Shown here one piece after another: positions 1-10,811 of a stretch of 64,000 nucleotides of DNA. The position numbers and the translations under genes were made by a program. The number at the start of each line of letters is the position of its first letter. Positions within the stretch are counted from its first letter, which is position 1. The stretch spans positions 2,919,501-2,983,500 of the forward strand of contig JAKSGN010000037.1 of NCBI GenBank assembly GCA_024180945.1, given 5' to 3'. This DNA comes from Macrophomina tecta (lineage: Eukaryota; Ascomycota; Dothideomycetes; Botryosphaeriales; Botryosphaeriaceae). Under the pieces are notes generated by a model. That model had not been told where the DNA came from. It did no database searches and saw only the letters and a list, made by a program, of their open reading frames with translations.

Positions 1-203
1 TCGAGGTGTTGTCGTTGCTGTGCACTGCTGATCCTGGTTCCCCTTACGGTTGTTTGTTGGGAGATTTATTTGTTGGGCCGAGGTTGTTTACAAGCTGTTC
101 TTTCTCACATGCTTCGTAGAGAGCTTAGGCCAACGTGCAAGGCATATAAGAGCGTTATAAGTATACAACCGCAACAACAACGGCTGTCGACATCACCGTA
201 AGG
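1..203 (+). promoter_or_regulatory. Upstream region of the alpha/beta hydrolase gene
   Basis: Non-coding upstream DNA cut by the window edge. A weak TATA-like stretch (ataagagcgttataag) lies about 50 bp before the chosen ATG. No other element is recognised. Confidence 0.3.
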
Positions 204-1834
204 ATGATTGGGACTTCTTTTAGCGAATACGTCTTTATACGTGCATGTGTCTTCCTTCTCCGTTCCATTACCCCGTTTTGTGTCCTTTACTGTCTTACGC
301 GTTTATTACGACCTACCGGATTTTATGCGCCCACGATTCTTGAGATATGGACCGCCGCTGAGGCTACTTTTTACTTTTTCTTCTACATTCCACGCGAACG
401 CCACCTGCAGAAAGCTACAACGTACCTTTCAACTCCCTCACGCCAACAACGCTCATTACTGTTTAACCGATGCAGTGCCAGCGTTCCGGACTATGAGCGC
501 TATCTAAGAGGATGGTTCGTAGGTGCGCCGTTGTCGGAGATCAGACGGGACAACGTTAAAGAATTCCTAACATGGGCCTTCCTAAACTCCGGAGACGTTA
601 ACGAAATGGACGAAGAAGAATTTGAAGAGTACATTGGAGACGTAGAAAAGCGGCTCGGAAGAGAGATTGAAAGTGGTAGAGGAAACGCAAGATGTCTGAG
701 GTTGTCGGTTGACAAGATTGATATGTCGCACCGGAGCCTATTCTGGTATCTGGTAGGTATAATCTCGGGCTCTGCAAACGCGACATTAATACAAGGCCTG
801 CAGTGTGTCTTCATGGTTGACTCGATAGCGTCCGCTCGTCTTCTGTATTACAACTTCGACTATCACCGCACTTCTCGCCGCCACTGTTTTTCAGTATTCC
901 CAATTCGTCCGCACAATTTATTCACTAAAACTCGTTCTCCATCAAGCAAGATTACCTACTGGCACCGGCCACATACAGCGAAGACGAAACTTCCCATCCT
1001 ATTCATCCACGGCATTGGCATCGGGCTCTATCCATACGTGAACTTCTTATCCGAAATCAACGCCGCCAACAGCAGCAAGGGAATAGAAGACGTCGGAATC
1101 GTAGCGATTGAGATCATGCCGATAAGCTTTAGGATCACATCAGCTGTCTTGCAGAAGGATGAAATGTGTGCAGAGATTAATCTCATCCTAGAAACCCATG
1201 GGTGGGACAAATTTGTCTTGGTATCACACTCGTGCGTCTCTTGTTCTATCTATAATGCTCTATAAGGGCTACTAATAATGCTCGACAGATATGGAAGTGT
1301 GATTAGTACCCACATGCTGCATGCTCCTGACATCGCTCCAAAAATCCGGTCTATCCTCCTTATAGACCCAGTCACGTTTCTCCTCCATCTTCCTGATGTG
1401 GCATACAACTTCGTAAGTCTCCTGTTACCTGTGTCTAAGTAGAAGCTTATGCGAGACAGATCGCTCGCAACCCCACACGCGCGAATGAACATCAGCTCTC
1501 ATATTTTGCGTCGAAGGATATGGGTGTCGCCCATACTATTTGTCGCTGCTTTTTCTGGAGCGAAAACATCATGTGGAAGGAAGACCTTGCTGACCGAGAT
1601 GTCACAGTCTCCCTGTCTGGACAAGACTTGATCATTGACGCTCGGACTGTTGGGGCATATCTTCTGGGCGAGGATCTCTCCGAGCCCAAGAAAACATGGA
1701 ATGAGCGACCACGGACTGGCAAAGGTATTGACCTTTTATGGTTTGAGGCCCTAGATCATGCTCAGGTATTTGATAAGCGGGCCAGCAGAGCAATACTGAT
1801 CAATATTCTGAGGAGCTATTGTAGTAGAGTATAA
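204..1834 (+). CDS. Alpha/beta hydrolase fold protein, three exons
   Basis: Exons are 204-1231, 1289-1412 and 1460-1834, encoding 508 residues. The first intron starts GTGCGT and contains ACTAATAA before CAG; the second starts GTAAGT. Read unspliced, the frame stops at 1265, inside intron 1. Splicing creates a nucleophile elbow S-H-S-Y-G with Ser343 at the junction of exons 1 and 2, which strongly supports the model. An HG oxyanion-type motif (LFIHGIG) is at 269-270. The acidic residue is probably Asp440 in GQDLI, and the histidine is His484 in LDHAQVFD. Hydrophobic segments near residues 10-35 suggest an N-terminal membrane anchor. The elbow begins with Ser instead of the usual Gly. The substrate is unknown. 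The start is the first ATG of the open frame; an upstream exon cannot be excluded. Confidence 0.85.
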
Positions 1835-1919
1835 GTTATAAGAGGTTACGCTGTGACGGTGAACCGGGTAGTAATGGTTATAGTTGTTCGTAGCTTATCA
1901 GCTTCATAAAGGGGTAAAT

Positions 1920-2381
1920 TCGAAAACCACACCTCAGAGGGTCAAATTCACCAAATCCACACACCCGCTCTGAATCCACACCTCCGTGGATAGGCCGCAA
2001 CCGTGCGCTGTCGCTTGGCACCGCTAATTTCTTAGCGGTCGAGCACAGACCAGGGTCGCCTCGTATACGCCGCCACTGCCTCTAGGATCACCACCCTATC
2101 GTAAGTCTTGGCACGGTGTTGACCTTTCCGCCGCGCCCTACGCGCGCATACACGCGCCCTAGCGCCTGAACGCATCCTCCAATGGAATGAGGCGCCTTAC
2201 TCCCTTCGTTGAAGACACGTATAAAGTCGTCTAAGATCACAAGTTTCCCTTGTTCCTTAGTGAAATAGTCCAAAATCTGAATCCACATGTCTAAACAAGC
2301 TTGGTCCAAATCCACACCTCTACCAATTGCCCTAATCCAAACCCACACTTCTCTTGATTTAGCTGATCCAAATCCACATAT
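1920..2381. repeat. Degenerate repeat region with recurring ATCCAAATCCACAC-type motif
   Basis: Variants of a 10-14 bp motif (consensus near ATCCAAATCCACAC) recur about seven times, near 1925, 1951, 1972, 2275, 2307, 2333 and 2365, with irregular spacing. A 136-codon open frame on the minus strand (2088-2498) runs through it and into the solo LTR, so it is unlikely to be an intact gene. The block could be subterminal sequence of a DNA transposon, but no partner end was found. Confidence 0.4.
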
Positions 2382-2764
2382 TGTTACGCCGTTACTCTTT
2401 CTGGGGGAGGTCGGGCGTATCGTCGGGTAGCGTAGGCTGTCTGGGGGCCGTGGCGGTAGGCAGGGGAGGGTCGCACGAAATATTGAGGTAAGAATCAATT
2501 GACAAGTTGACCACGAGGGTCCTATCTACTGTAAACGAGTGTGGCCTATATACACAGGTGTTTGGTTGGATCACGGTGGATCACTGGCTGGCTCACCGTG
2601 ATCCAGTGAGCCGAGTGATCCAGGGTCAGTGCGCTGGGTTGTAGATCCACTCTCTGCCCTTTGGGGCGTGATCCGGACTAAGGATTTCCCGCTCCGAGGG
2701 GTCAGGGCCTTTTCTGGGGAGTGGGGCCGTCCTTCCTCCGTCCCTTCCAGCTGGTGTCGTAACA
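2382..2764 (-). repeat. Solo LTR of the Gypsy A family, not RIP-mutated, with target duplication
   Basis: The segment starts TGTTACG and ends GTAACA on either strand. It is flanked by a perfect 5-bp duplication CATAT (2377-2381 and 2765-2769). Read on the minus strand it aligns almost without gaps, end to end, to the 384-bp LTR at 57306-57689. Differences are overwhelmingly C in the solo copy against T in the other, or G against A. A TATATAGG box lies near the middle and GTAACA closes both copies. No internal retroelement sequence is attached, so it is a solo LTR formed by LTR-LTR recombination. It sits between the MULE remnant and the motif repeat. Confidence 0.9.
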
Positions 2765-2783
2765 CATATCCTTGCAATTATCC

Positions 2784-4688
2784 TCATCTAATTGTCCTGG
2801 GACACTTGCCCGCGAGCACTACGTAGTCGACTGTCGGCTTGGCGCGCTTGCTTCTGCGCTGCGGCCCTTGCGAGGGGTCCGATGCGCCCCCTGGTATACG
2901 CCCTGGTGTAGGCGCAGGTGCAGTCGCAGGTGTGTGCGCTGGTGAGGGAGTAGGACTGGGTATTATCCGCGTGCTGGATAACGGCGATGATGCTAGCGTC
3001 CGTAGACGCCGCGCGCCTGGTGGTGAGGGCGATTGGAGGACGTCAATCTCTCGTTGGAGGCGCTTAAGCCTTGAGTTCACGTCCTCAAGGCTTGAAGTGC
3101 CGCTCCAGTCGTCACAGACGCTTCTGTTAGATCCGCTTTCGCTCGTGAGGTCGCTGTTGCTAGCTTGCGCGACGTTGATATTGCTAAAGGAGGTCGCTAC
3201 TACCGTCAGCCACGTCAGAATCTTCGCGGATGTGCTGGAGAGCCTCTCGCGCGCGCCGACTGCGCGCAGCTTACCACTTTCTCATATCAAGGCGTCGCCG
3301 AGGGGTCGCAGGAGGAGGTGTTGCAGATAAAGCGTCCTCACCGTCGCCACGAAACGGATTAGGTGGGCTCTGGTAGGCACGCGAGGAGTGTCCAGGTTCG
3401 CCGCACTGGCTACATCTGTAGACGCGTCGCGCGACACGGTCACGCCTCTCCTTACGCTTCTTTCGCGGCCGGCCTGGCCGCTTCTCGAGCCTTGGTGGTA
3501 GGACCTCCGTCTCTCGCAGGATATCAACCTCTATTGGACTCATTCGCCACTCGTACGTCTTCCGGTAGTTATCCACGCCGTACATTACGCTAGCCTCGAC
3601 ATCATTTGGTATGTCCTATGCGCAACGATAGCGCGAAGGCGTGCCCACAAGGAAACTGATTCTCTTGGTAGAAGCGGCAGGTGCAAGATCTAGTATTCAG
3701 ATCGACTTTGTATGTCTTGCTGAAGGCAGCGTTGAATACGGATCCTTCGCCGCCGGTGGACCTCGCGACCGATAACTCCCTAGCCTCTTCTAGATGCCTC
3801 TCGCGTAAGGACTGTCCATACCGTGTAAGCGGCTCCTCTAGTGGGCCATGTATCCTCAGCCGGCGCGCTGCGAACTTCTCCATCATTAGGAAGTAGAGGC
3901 GGTAGAGATAATCGAAGGGCAAGTATTCTCTCACCTGGAGGAGCTCCGAATTAACAGATTCAACGGCATTGCTCGTCATCTGGCCGTAGCGACGGTACTC
4001 CGCCGGTGCGTACGACCGCGCCCAATGCTCATATCCGAGCGCTTTAAGCTGATCTGCACAGGCGTAATTGTAGTCGCGAAGCTCCTCCATTAGGTACGCG
4101 AAGTGCGTCTTCTTCTCAGCCCAGGCGAGGCGCTAAAGAGCTCCTCACAGGCGACATCGTAGTCATTCCGGACGTTCTTTGCGAGGTGGAGGACACAAAA
4201 ATAGTGATGGACTAGGTCCTGCGGTAGCTTCTCTCTCACAGCCTTAGTAAGGAGGAGTTACGATCGCTGACAATAGAAGACCTCGCCTGGGCTTCGCGAA
4301 GTTCGGAGAGGAGCCGAAAGTCACACGCCCGGGCAAGTTGCTCGCAAAACCGGCCCCAGTTTTCGTCATTCTCGGCGGAGTAGACGCCCCAGGCGATAGG
4401 CAGCGTCTCGTTGTTGAAGTCCTTAACGGCCGCGACGAATAAGCACATGCCGTAGCGGGATTTAATGAAGGTAGAGTCCAATATGATGACTGGAATGCAG
4501 TAGAGAAGGGCTCTAACGCAGGCGTACGGGCAGACAAAGCAGCTATCGAAGCACTTCCCAGTATCGGTCTTAACTTCCGTGTAGTCACAGAAGGCATTAA
4601 AGCGATCCTCGTCCTCCTGGCCGTCTGGTGGGTCCTCTACCTCCTCTATGCTATCGCGGACGCTCCTCGGATAGTGGATCTCATGCAT
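2784..4688 (-). pseudogene. MULE (Mutator-like) transposase, frameshifted and N-truncated
   Basis: Four minus-strand frames carry consecutive parts of a MULE transposase. Segment 4236-4688 has the MULE core, with the first catalytic Asp in ILDSTF and the second in VSDRN. A linking stretch near 4110-4240 in another frame carries the conserved Cys and His (FCVLHLAKN). Segment 3602-4090 has the catalytic Glu in NAVESVN and a SWIM zinc finger (CTC ... CGH). Segment 3271-3585 has a zinc knuckle whose last Cys is Tyr (C-x2-C-x4-H-x4-Y). Segment 2784-3080 is a basic tail. At least two frameshifts separate these parts and the usual N-terminal region is missing. No terminal inverted repeats or target duplication were found, so element ends are unknown. 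Inactive. Confidence 0.85.
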
Positions 4689-4689
4689 C

Positions 4690-5905
4690 AGGGCAGACGT
4701 CTCAACAAGCAGTCAGTTATCAAGCAGTATTGCCTACTGATTGATACTGATATGATATCAGTATCAGTAAGCTCCTAATCAATCAATCAGTAACCAGTAG
4801 CCTGCATATCGCTTAGGGCGATGGGTCAGGGTAAATGAATTCAACTCAACTCAACTCAATCAGTAACCAGTAATCCACGTGACCTGGCTAATCTATGGGA
4901 TGGCTGCCTGCTGGTGGCGCGCAGTGACTCATCACCAAGAATGAAGGCTAGACTCTGCCCGTCATAGGGAATAGAGAGACACGGACGCGCTTACAGCCCC
5001 AACTCTAACATGGAAGGGCAAAACCAAAGCTAGTGAAAGCTCACCTATGGTTGAATGCAATCGCGATGCCTGCAGCTACCGCCTCTCTCGAGCCCTACTA
5101 GACCGCGCTTCCCCAGGGATGGCGACCTTCGCAACGCGAGAAAATCTCTTCCAATCTCCGGATCCGTGAGCCAACCCGACACGAAATCCTTTCCTCCTAA
5201 CATCGCCCTCATCAATGCAGATGTGAACTCAAGAGTACTACATAAGAAAAGGAAACCCATCGACTTAACGCTTCGCGTTGTAACCCGGTGCACCGAAGAC
5301 CGAGGATGCGGGATCGGGCACGCTACGGCTTGGAGAGACTTCGGTGCCAGTAAGGGCCCTGATATGCCGTATCGAACGCCTGCGGGAGGCCACTGCTTGT
5401 TTCCGGAACATCGCAATACCTATAACAACAATCAGAAGAAACGCCTCGGGAGCCTTAGGTTTGTGTTAAAGGAGACGAACTCGGATTCTCTGTGCTCACC
5501 ATCCGAACCTATGTGTTCAGAATGGACCGTAGCCAGTTTATCATTCTCTTGTGCCTCTTGGGCCATGGCGTGGAATTGAGAATTTGCCTGATGTTTGGGC
5601 TGCCAGAAGGGGCCGGCGAGCTGGACCGGTTGCGTTAGTGAGAAGTAAGGGAGCTGGAAAGGGCGGAAGTGACAAGAGAAATATAGACGGATACTGAAAA
5701 GGAAGGCAAAGGGTGAAAGAACAATAAGAGACAGCGTTATGGCACAGCGAGGACGCTCGCCTTGGCGGGATGCAAGGGGAAGGCTTGGCGCTCCTGCCCT
5801 GCTCCGAGACAGAGCTATCCCATAAAGTCATTCGCAGCCAGCAACACATGAGCTGAGAAGACTGGTCACTGGCCTCAACTTCCGAAGTGCAACTCGCCTC
5901 ATGCA
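4690..5905. other. Intergenic region with short direct repeats, no supported gene
   Basis: The part 4725-4875 is rich in CAGTATCAGTATC and CAATCAGTAACCAGTA direct repeats, with ACTCA runs near 4842-4856. A 174-codon plus-strand open frame (5055-5579) has no recognisable domain and unconvincing composition, so it is not called. The rest is the downstream side of the Zn2Cys6 gene at 5906-6805. Confidence 0.4.
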
Positions 5906-6805
5906 CTAGTTCTTCTGAAGGTTACGAGGATTTCGACTAAGCCCGCCAGCCTTCTCGAGAGAAAAACACCGGGCCAGGGGTCCTTACCTCGATGGGCATG
6001 TTTTCATAGTCGCTCTGTATGAGTTCCAGAGGCTCTTCTTGTCTTTGGAATGACAAAGGCGGGAATGGCATGCCTCCCGCACCGTCATGTTGGAAGGTGG
6101 CGTTGGCCATGGCCGGGTCGGAGGTAGTAGGGTACGAGTATAGGGCGGGGGGATGGGCTACTACAAGACTATCGGCAAGAAAGACATCGTGGGCCCAATC
6201 GCGCTGTTCCGAAACGGATTCCTCGTTAGCCTGCTCTGTCCTGAAGGCATTGGCGATGTCTGCAGTGTGTGTGAAGCCTTCTGCAACCAACATGCGGGCG
6301 GTGGCGAAGGCGGCCTCATGGTCTGGCGCAGCGACGATGCCCCGCACAATGTCCTTCAGGTCTTCAGCTTGCCTCCTTAGGTCTTGGATGCGCGTCTTCA
6401 GGGCGGTTGTGCGTCTCTGGTCGCCGGTGGCATCGTAGGCGCAGTCGTCGCGACTCTTGGCCAAGCAGGAGGTGCAGACGGGGCGCTGGCCGTCACACTG
6501 GAAGGTCAGCGGGGCGTGGAGTCGGCGGAGGGAGAGAGTACCTTATGCTTGCGGCGCTGGCATGGCTGGCAGGCGACGTGGGTGATGATACTGCGCTTGC
6601 TCTGCGTCGACTTGGGGCGGCGACTCAGGCCAGGCTCGGGCCTTCCTCGGGTCCCCGGCGGCGGAGGCGGTAGCAGCGCCGGCTCGCCACCATCGACGGC
6701 AGCAGCAGGTCGCTGGTGGCCGTGCTGGGACGAAGGTTGAGATTGCTCCTGGTGGTGCTGCTGCGGTGGCTGCTGCTGATGCCTGGGGCGGATGGAGACC
6801 GACAT
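5906..6805 (-). CDS. Short Zn2Cys6 transcription factor with an intron inside the zinc cluster
   Basis: Exons on the minus strand are 6805-6542, 6497-5988 and 5914-5906, giving about 260 residues. Intron 1 (6541-6498, 44 nt) lies inside the binuclear zinc cluster. Only after splicing is the complete pattern C79-x2-C82-x6-C89-x6-C96-x2-C99-x7-C107 made. The N-terminus is Gln/His/Pro-rich with a basic SRRPKSTQSKR stretch. After the cluster comes a Leu/Arg-rich segment (TRIQDLRRQAEDLKDIVRG) that looks like a short coiled-coil dimerisation helix. The last intron (5987-5915, GTAAGG...CAG) is likely; if unspliced, the frame ends at 5937 with a different tail. No fungal-specific TF middle homology region was seen, so this belongs to the short C6 proteins. 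Target genes are unknown. Confidence 0.8.
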
Positions 6806-8019
6806 GGCGAGCGGCAGGAGGATTGAGCTCTAGATGTTGGCCGAGTGTCTGGCTCCTCTCTAGCTGAGTGCAGCGGTGGAATCCTGACACAGCACCCACT
6901 TATTGCTTGTAGCTTCCCGGTCAACAGGCAGTACCGCGCCGCCGCTGTCTGTCGCCCGGCCCGGCCCTTGGTGGCCTGCTGGAGGCCCTCCTCAAAACAG
7001 CGGCGACCATGGACCCACCTGCGGATCTGCCGCCGCCGCATAGACGAGGCTGCGCCGTGCGAAGACGAGGCCATTGGACCATGCGAGAGCGATGGAACGA
7101 GACGGCTAACAATTGTCGAGACCTGGCCAGCCCGCCGTTTCGCCGTGTCCTATCACGTGATGCCCTCTCTCTTGAGCCTCGCCACCAGCCTGGATGCGCC
7201 GCAGGCTTCGTGACTCCTTGTTCGGCATTCGATCCAGCATTTCATTCTCCGGAGTCAATTCCGCCTGCGCCAACCTTTCAACACCTTATCTTGCCCTCCC
7301 ACGTTTGCTCTGTCGATCTGTGCGTGGCCGTCTCGCCCGTCATAGCACGGTTCCTGTCTCTGCTGCTTATTTGCTGGCGCGCTCAAGCTTTTCCAGTGCC
7401 CACAATCATAGCCTTTGGCTTTCCTGCTGCTTCCCCTTTCCTCGCAGTCCTACCATTTGCATCACAAGATCAGAGCCAAGACGTACGTCCGATCAGATCC
7501 GGATCTTTGCCCTTTTAGAATACCCACTGCTAGCGACTCATTGACCGCTTTTTGAGTCTTGACGTCGACGGTCGAAAAACCCTGCACCACAACGAGATAC
7601 AGCGGTACCTGCGTCCGCCTCCGCGCTTCTGTACTCCTTGCCGATTCCGCTCCTATTTTTCTTTCAGTCGACAAAGCCACAATACCATCAGCCAACACAA
7701 ACGTTTCCCTGACTTTTCTCTCACCATACATCAAGGACGTCCAGACACATACTCGCGGTCGTAGTACGTATCATCACATTTTGGATTTCTCCATGGCGCT
7801 GATCTTACAGAAATACCCACACATTCTTTGACGGGCGAGAGCTCCACACTATTTACATGTACTAGAAGATCCGAGAGAAATACAAGAGAGGAAATCAGGA
7901 CCAGGACTCCCGTATAGCTCTGAACACTAAATAGGAAGCAGACCTTTGAACAAAATCAGTAAATAGCAGACCTTCCCTGCGTAAATCGCCACCCTAAAGG
8001 GCCCTTTTCATCCGCAAAG
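6806..8019. other. Intergenic: 5' side of the Zn2Cys6 gene and 3' side of the bZIP gene
   Basis: GC-rich near 6850-7130, then pyrimidine-rich on the plus strand at about 7230-7770. The pyrimidine tracts resemble fungal promoter or leader sequence, but no plus-strand gene follows. Overlapping short open frames in several frames have no recognisable domains. No convincing gene is seen. Confidence 0.4.
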
Positions 8020-8943
8020 TCATGGCCCTAGCCATGACTGACTGCCGCCAGCAGCTCTCGGTGAAGGTGTTATCTCCCGTAAGTCGGTCGGCTGGGTAGA
8101 AGATGGAGGACTCCGGAGCTGAGGAACGCCTGGATTATTAGGGAAGCCAAAAGCACTTGACGTCCCAGGGTGAGGCTGGGGCTGCGGTACAGTCCAATCC
8201 ATTGGGATCCATGCCTGGCTCTGCGAGCGATTGCGAAACTGGACCCTTTGCGCCTCCGCCTTCACGTATTCTCCGATTGGAGCGTACCCGCACTCCACAT
8301 GCTGGAACACCAACTCCTTGAGTTCGAGGACTGTTTTGCTCAAGCTGCCCACTTCGGCTTTCAGGAACCGGTTTCGTGCGGCAAGGTTCCGGTGACGGTC
8401 ATCCATCTTAGCCATCCAGTTCTTCTTTTTCTGCCGGCATTTGTTGGCGGCGATGCGGTTCTTCTCCAAGTTCTGCTCGCGTCTTCGCGCCTCTTCAGCA
8501 TCTGTGCATTTTTTGGGCGCCCTCGGACACCTAACGACTGTCTCTTTGACTTGCTTGGGCTGGAGCGCTTGCTTCCATCTTGTGGTACGGCTTGGGTCTG
8601 GTCCATGGCCCGGTTCCCCGGCGGGGTGTCTTCGGTTAGTGCAGCGTCCGTATTCTGGGCTGTTTCTTCCGGAGATTCTGGGAATACGCCATCTGAGGAA
8701 ATTTTCTGGTTGCTTCGATCTGAAAGTATATCGGGGGTCGACCGTCTCGGGCCGTGCGCTATCGAGCATACCGAACGAGTACTCGGCATTTGGATTGCCT
8801 TGTTGGGTGAAGGAGAGCTTCGTCATGAATACGTCATCGAAGAAGCTGCCGAAGGAGGCGGACAGTGTCATTAGATTAGGATAATCCACCGTATCGGCCT
8901 CAAGGCCAGGCTGAGGGTCGAATGCGAACGCGTGGTCTGTCAT
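8020..8943 (-). CDS. bZIP transcription factor, ATF/CREB-like, with probable 1-nt lesion
   Basis: The minus-strand frame encodes a clear bZIP near 8380-8480. Its basic region is EKNRIAANKCRQKKK, followed by a leucine heptad and the HVECG...IGEYVKAE tail typical of Atf1-like proteins. The N-terminal part (MTDHAFAFDPQ...) is in the same frame. The middle of that frame reads implausibly, whereas the neighbouring frame reads as a normal Ser/Pro/Glu-rich linker ending in RGRPK. A 52-nt intron at 8771-8720 (GTATGC...TTTCAG) moves exon 1 into that second frame. Returning to the bZIP frame then needs one extra base in the six-A run at 8514-8509, or an unusually short intron. It is therefore either a gene with a homopolymer error or deletion, or an unspliced 307-residue protein. 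It probably binds CRE-type sites as a dimer. Confidence 0.75.
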   Translation of the reverse strand: MTDHAFAFDPQPGLEADTVDYPNLMTLSASFGSFFDDVFMTKLSFTQQGNPNAEYSFGMLDSARPETVDPRYTFRSKQPENFLRWRIPRISGRNSPEYGRCTNRRHPAGEPGHGPDPSRTTRWKQALQPKQVKETVVRCPRAPKKCTDAEEARRREQNLEKNRIAANKCRQKKKNWMAKMDDRHRNLAARNRFLKAEVGSLSKTVLELKELVFQHVECGYAPIGEYVKAEAQRVQFRNRSQSQAWIPMDWTVPQPQPHPGTSSAFGFPNNPGVPQLRSPPSSTQPTDLREITPSPRAAGGSQSWLGP

Positions 8944-10811
8944 AAATCGTCATCGGATTAGGTACGTCGGGGCTCAAAGCCTACGCCGATAACGTTTTCA
9001 CTCGCGGCAACGAAGATTGTTCTACGCTGGCAAAGAGAACTAATGGACCTGAGCTGCTTAATGTCTGGCTAGGAGGATTTCACATGAGCAGGCTGGATGA
9101 TGCAAGATCTGACTGGGATTTTGCTCGTTGGGTACCAATTCTTTGGGGGCCAGTTGATGGGAGGGAACTAAGTTGTGGGGAGCGCGGAAAAGATAACGGG
9201 GCGCTTGAACGAGGAAGGTGATTATCTGGAGGCTGAAGTGGCGGCAGATTTGGTGGAACCTTCACCCTTCCCATTGAAAGCGGACATGACGGGCGGGAGT
9301 CTCTCCGGGAACAAAAATATGGCTTTGATGGGGTAAGGGCAGCTCTGGTTCCCGGGGCCTCCACGTAAGGTTGTGCAACACTCAGGGAGGGCATGGTCGC
9401 AGCTGTAGTACCCGCATGGATGCACGCAGTGGACAAGGACAGAACTGCTCAGATGGCCTTGTTCATGATCTGCTGCATCATGGTGTTCGGGCTGACAGCT
9501 CGAAGGGCAGTCAACGTGTGGTGCGGAAGATGGAGCCGCCCCGGGAATAGGTGGACCGTTCTTGCTAGGGCTAACCATCGGTGGCTGCCCCCGGACGCTC
9601 GGCCGTCGGAAACGACCCCAACAATGTGGCCTCCACCGCAACCACTGCCTGCCATTCGCTCTATCACAATCAACTGCGCCGCAACACTTGCGGTGCTGGT
9701 ACGACAAACTTCCCCTTGCTTACCTTCCCAGCTCTTCCAGTGCGTCTGCCAGCAGAAATATACTGTACATGGTCTTCGCTGGACGTTTGCAGGCAACAGC
9801 TTGATCCGCCGAAGGCCAATCTTTATTTTTTTTTTCTTTGCGGCCCTTGCAAGAGGCCATTGCTTGCATGACAAGCGCGCAAACACGCGCTCGCCACGGC
9901 TATTGCTTCCGTGTCCCGCACGAATGACCGTTGGACTGCGCCTAATGGCGGGGGAGCTTTACTGTGCTAGGACTGACGTAAAGCATCCCGGTCGCAATCG
10001 TCTGCGCCTCCAGGGTTCTCAAACACGACTGGTCCTGACGGCCCTGCTGGAGCACAAGAACAGCGTAGATGAAGCGGAACATTATTGTGATGCGCGATGC
10101 AGGCCTGCTTTAAGCTTGCCTGGAAATGTCTTCGAATGCCTGAGGAACGAAGTTCCTTAGGTCTCCTGGATCTAGAAACCGCGACCTGCAGGGTAGTTTC
10201 TCGCCCTCTGATTGGCATAAAATCCTCATTCGCCACCTTACCGAGCCAACCCTTTGCCCGGGGCCATTCGTCGTTTCATCAACATTTCATGACGCCATCA
10301 CTCTACCACCTGCTGTCACGGGAGTGACAACACGCTGCAGCCTTCGAGCTGCGGAACCCTGATCCCCCTAGGCTTAGTCAACGCACCGCCACGACTCTCC
10401 TCAAGGAGAGCAGTTGCTGGTGACCCGGCGTCATTAGCCCTCTGGCGTACTTCTGAGAACGCTCCGCATAGCTCCTAGCACGACTTATCGTACAGGCTTC
10501 CGCCTCTTGGCAAACGAGCCGCCCTAGCACCTAAAAACTCGACGCAGCCCTCCTATCAAACTTTCCTTTCTCCATGCAACGTCTTGACTCTTTATATTGC
10601 GCCACACGCTTTGTACATACTACACTCGCTTAGCTTATAATTAAGCTCATTCAAAGCTACTTGTATTAGCGCCGTGACACTTAGCACCCACCCGACCAGC
10701 TATACTCGCACCTACAGCGCCCGGCTCCTAACGCCCCTAGCTATAGAGCCGTCTTTCTCGATCGGCCGAATGCGTTCTAGCCTAGCCTCCAACCTAGGCG
10801 CTCAGCCCGCT
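8944..10811. other. Intergenic: bZIP upstream region and downstream flank of the Helitron
   Basis: The near part is the promoter side of the bZIP gene. A 255-codon plus-strand frame (9393-10160) and its antisense shadow have no recognisable motifs and are not called. A small hairpin CTCTCC-TCAA-GGAGAG lies at 10395-10410 on the 3' side of the Helitron. No gene is supported here. Confidence 0.4.

Noticed and set aside
204..1265. Hydrolase read as a single-exon 353-residue protein
   Set aside because: It ends inside a well-formed intron and lacks the complete nucleophile elbow, which appears only after splicing.
5055..5579. 174-codon plus-strand open frame
   Set aside because: No recognisable domain, uneven composition, no intron or start context, and overlapping open frames in other phases.
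9393..10160. 255-codon plus-strand open frame with antisense open frames
   Set aside because: Lies in the bZIP upstream region, with low-complexity and out-of-frame-looking translation. Open frames on both strands here reflect GC-rich sequence.
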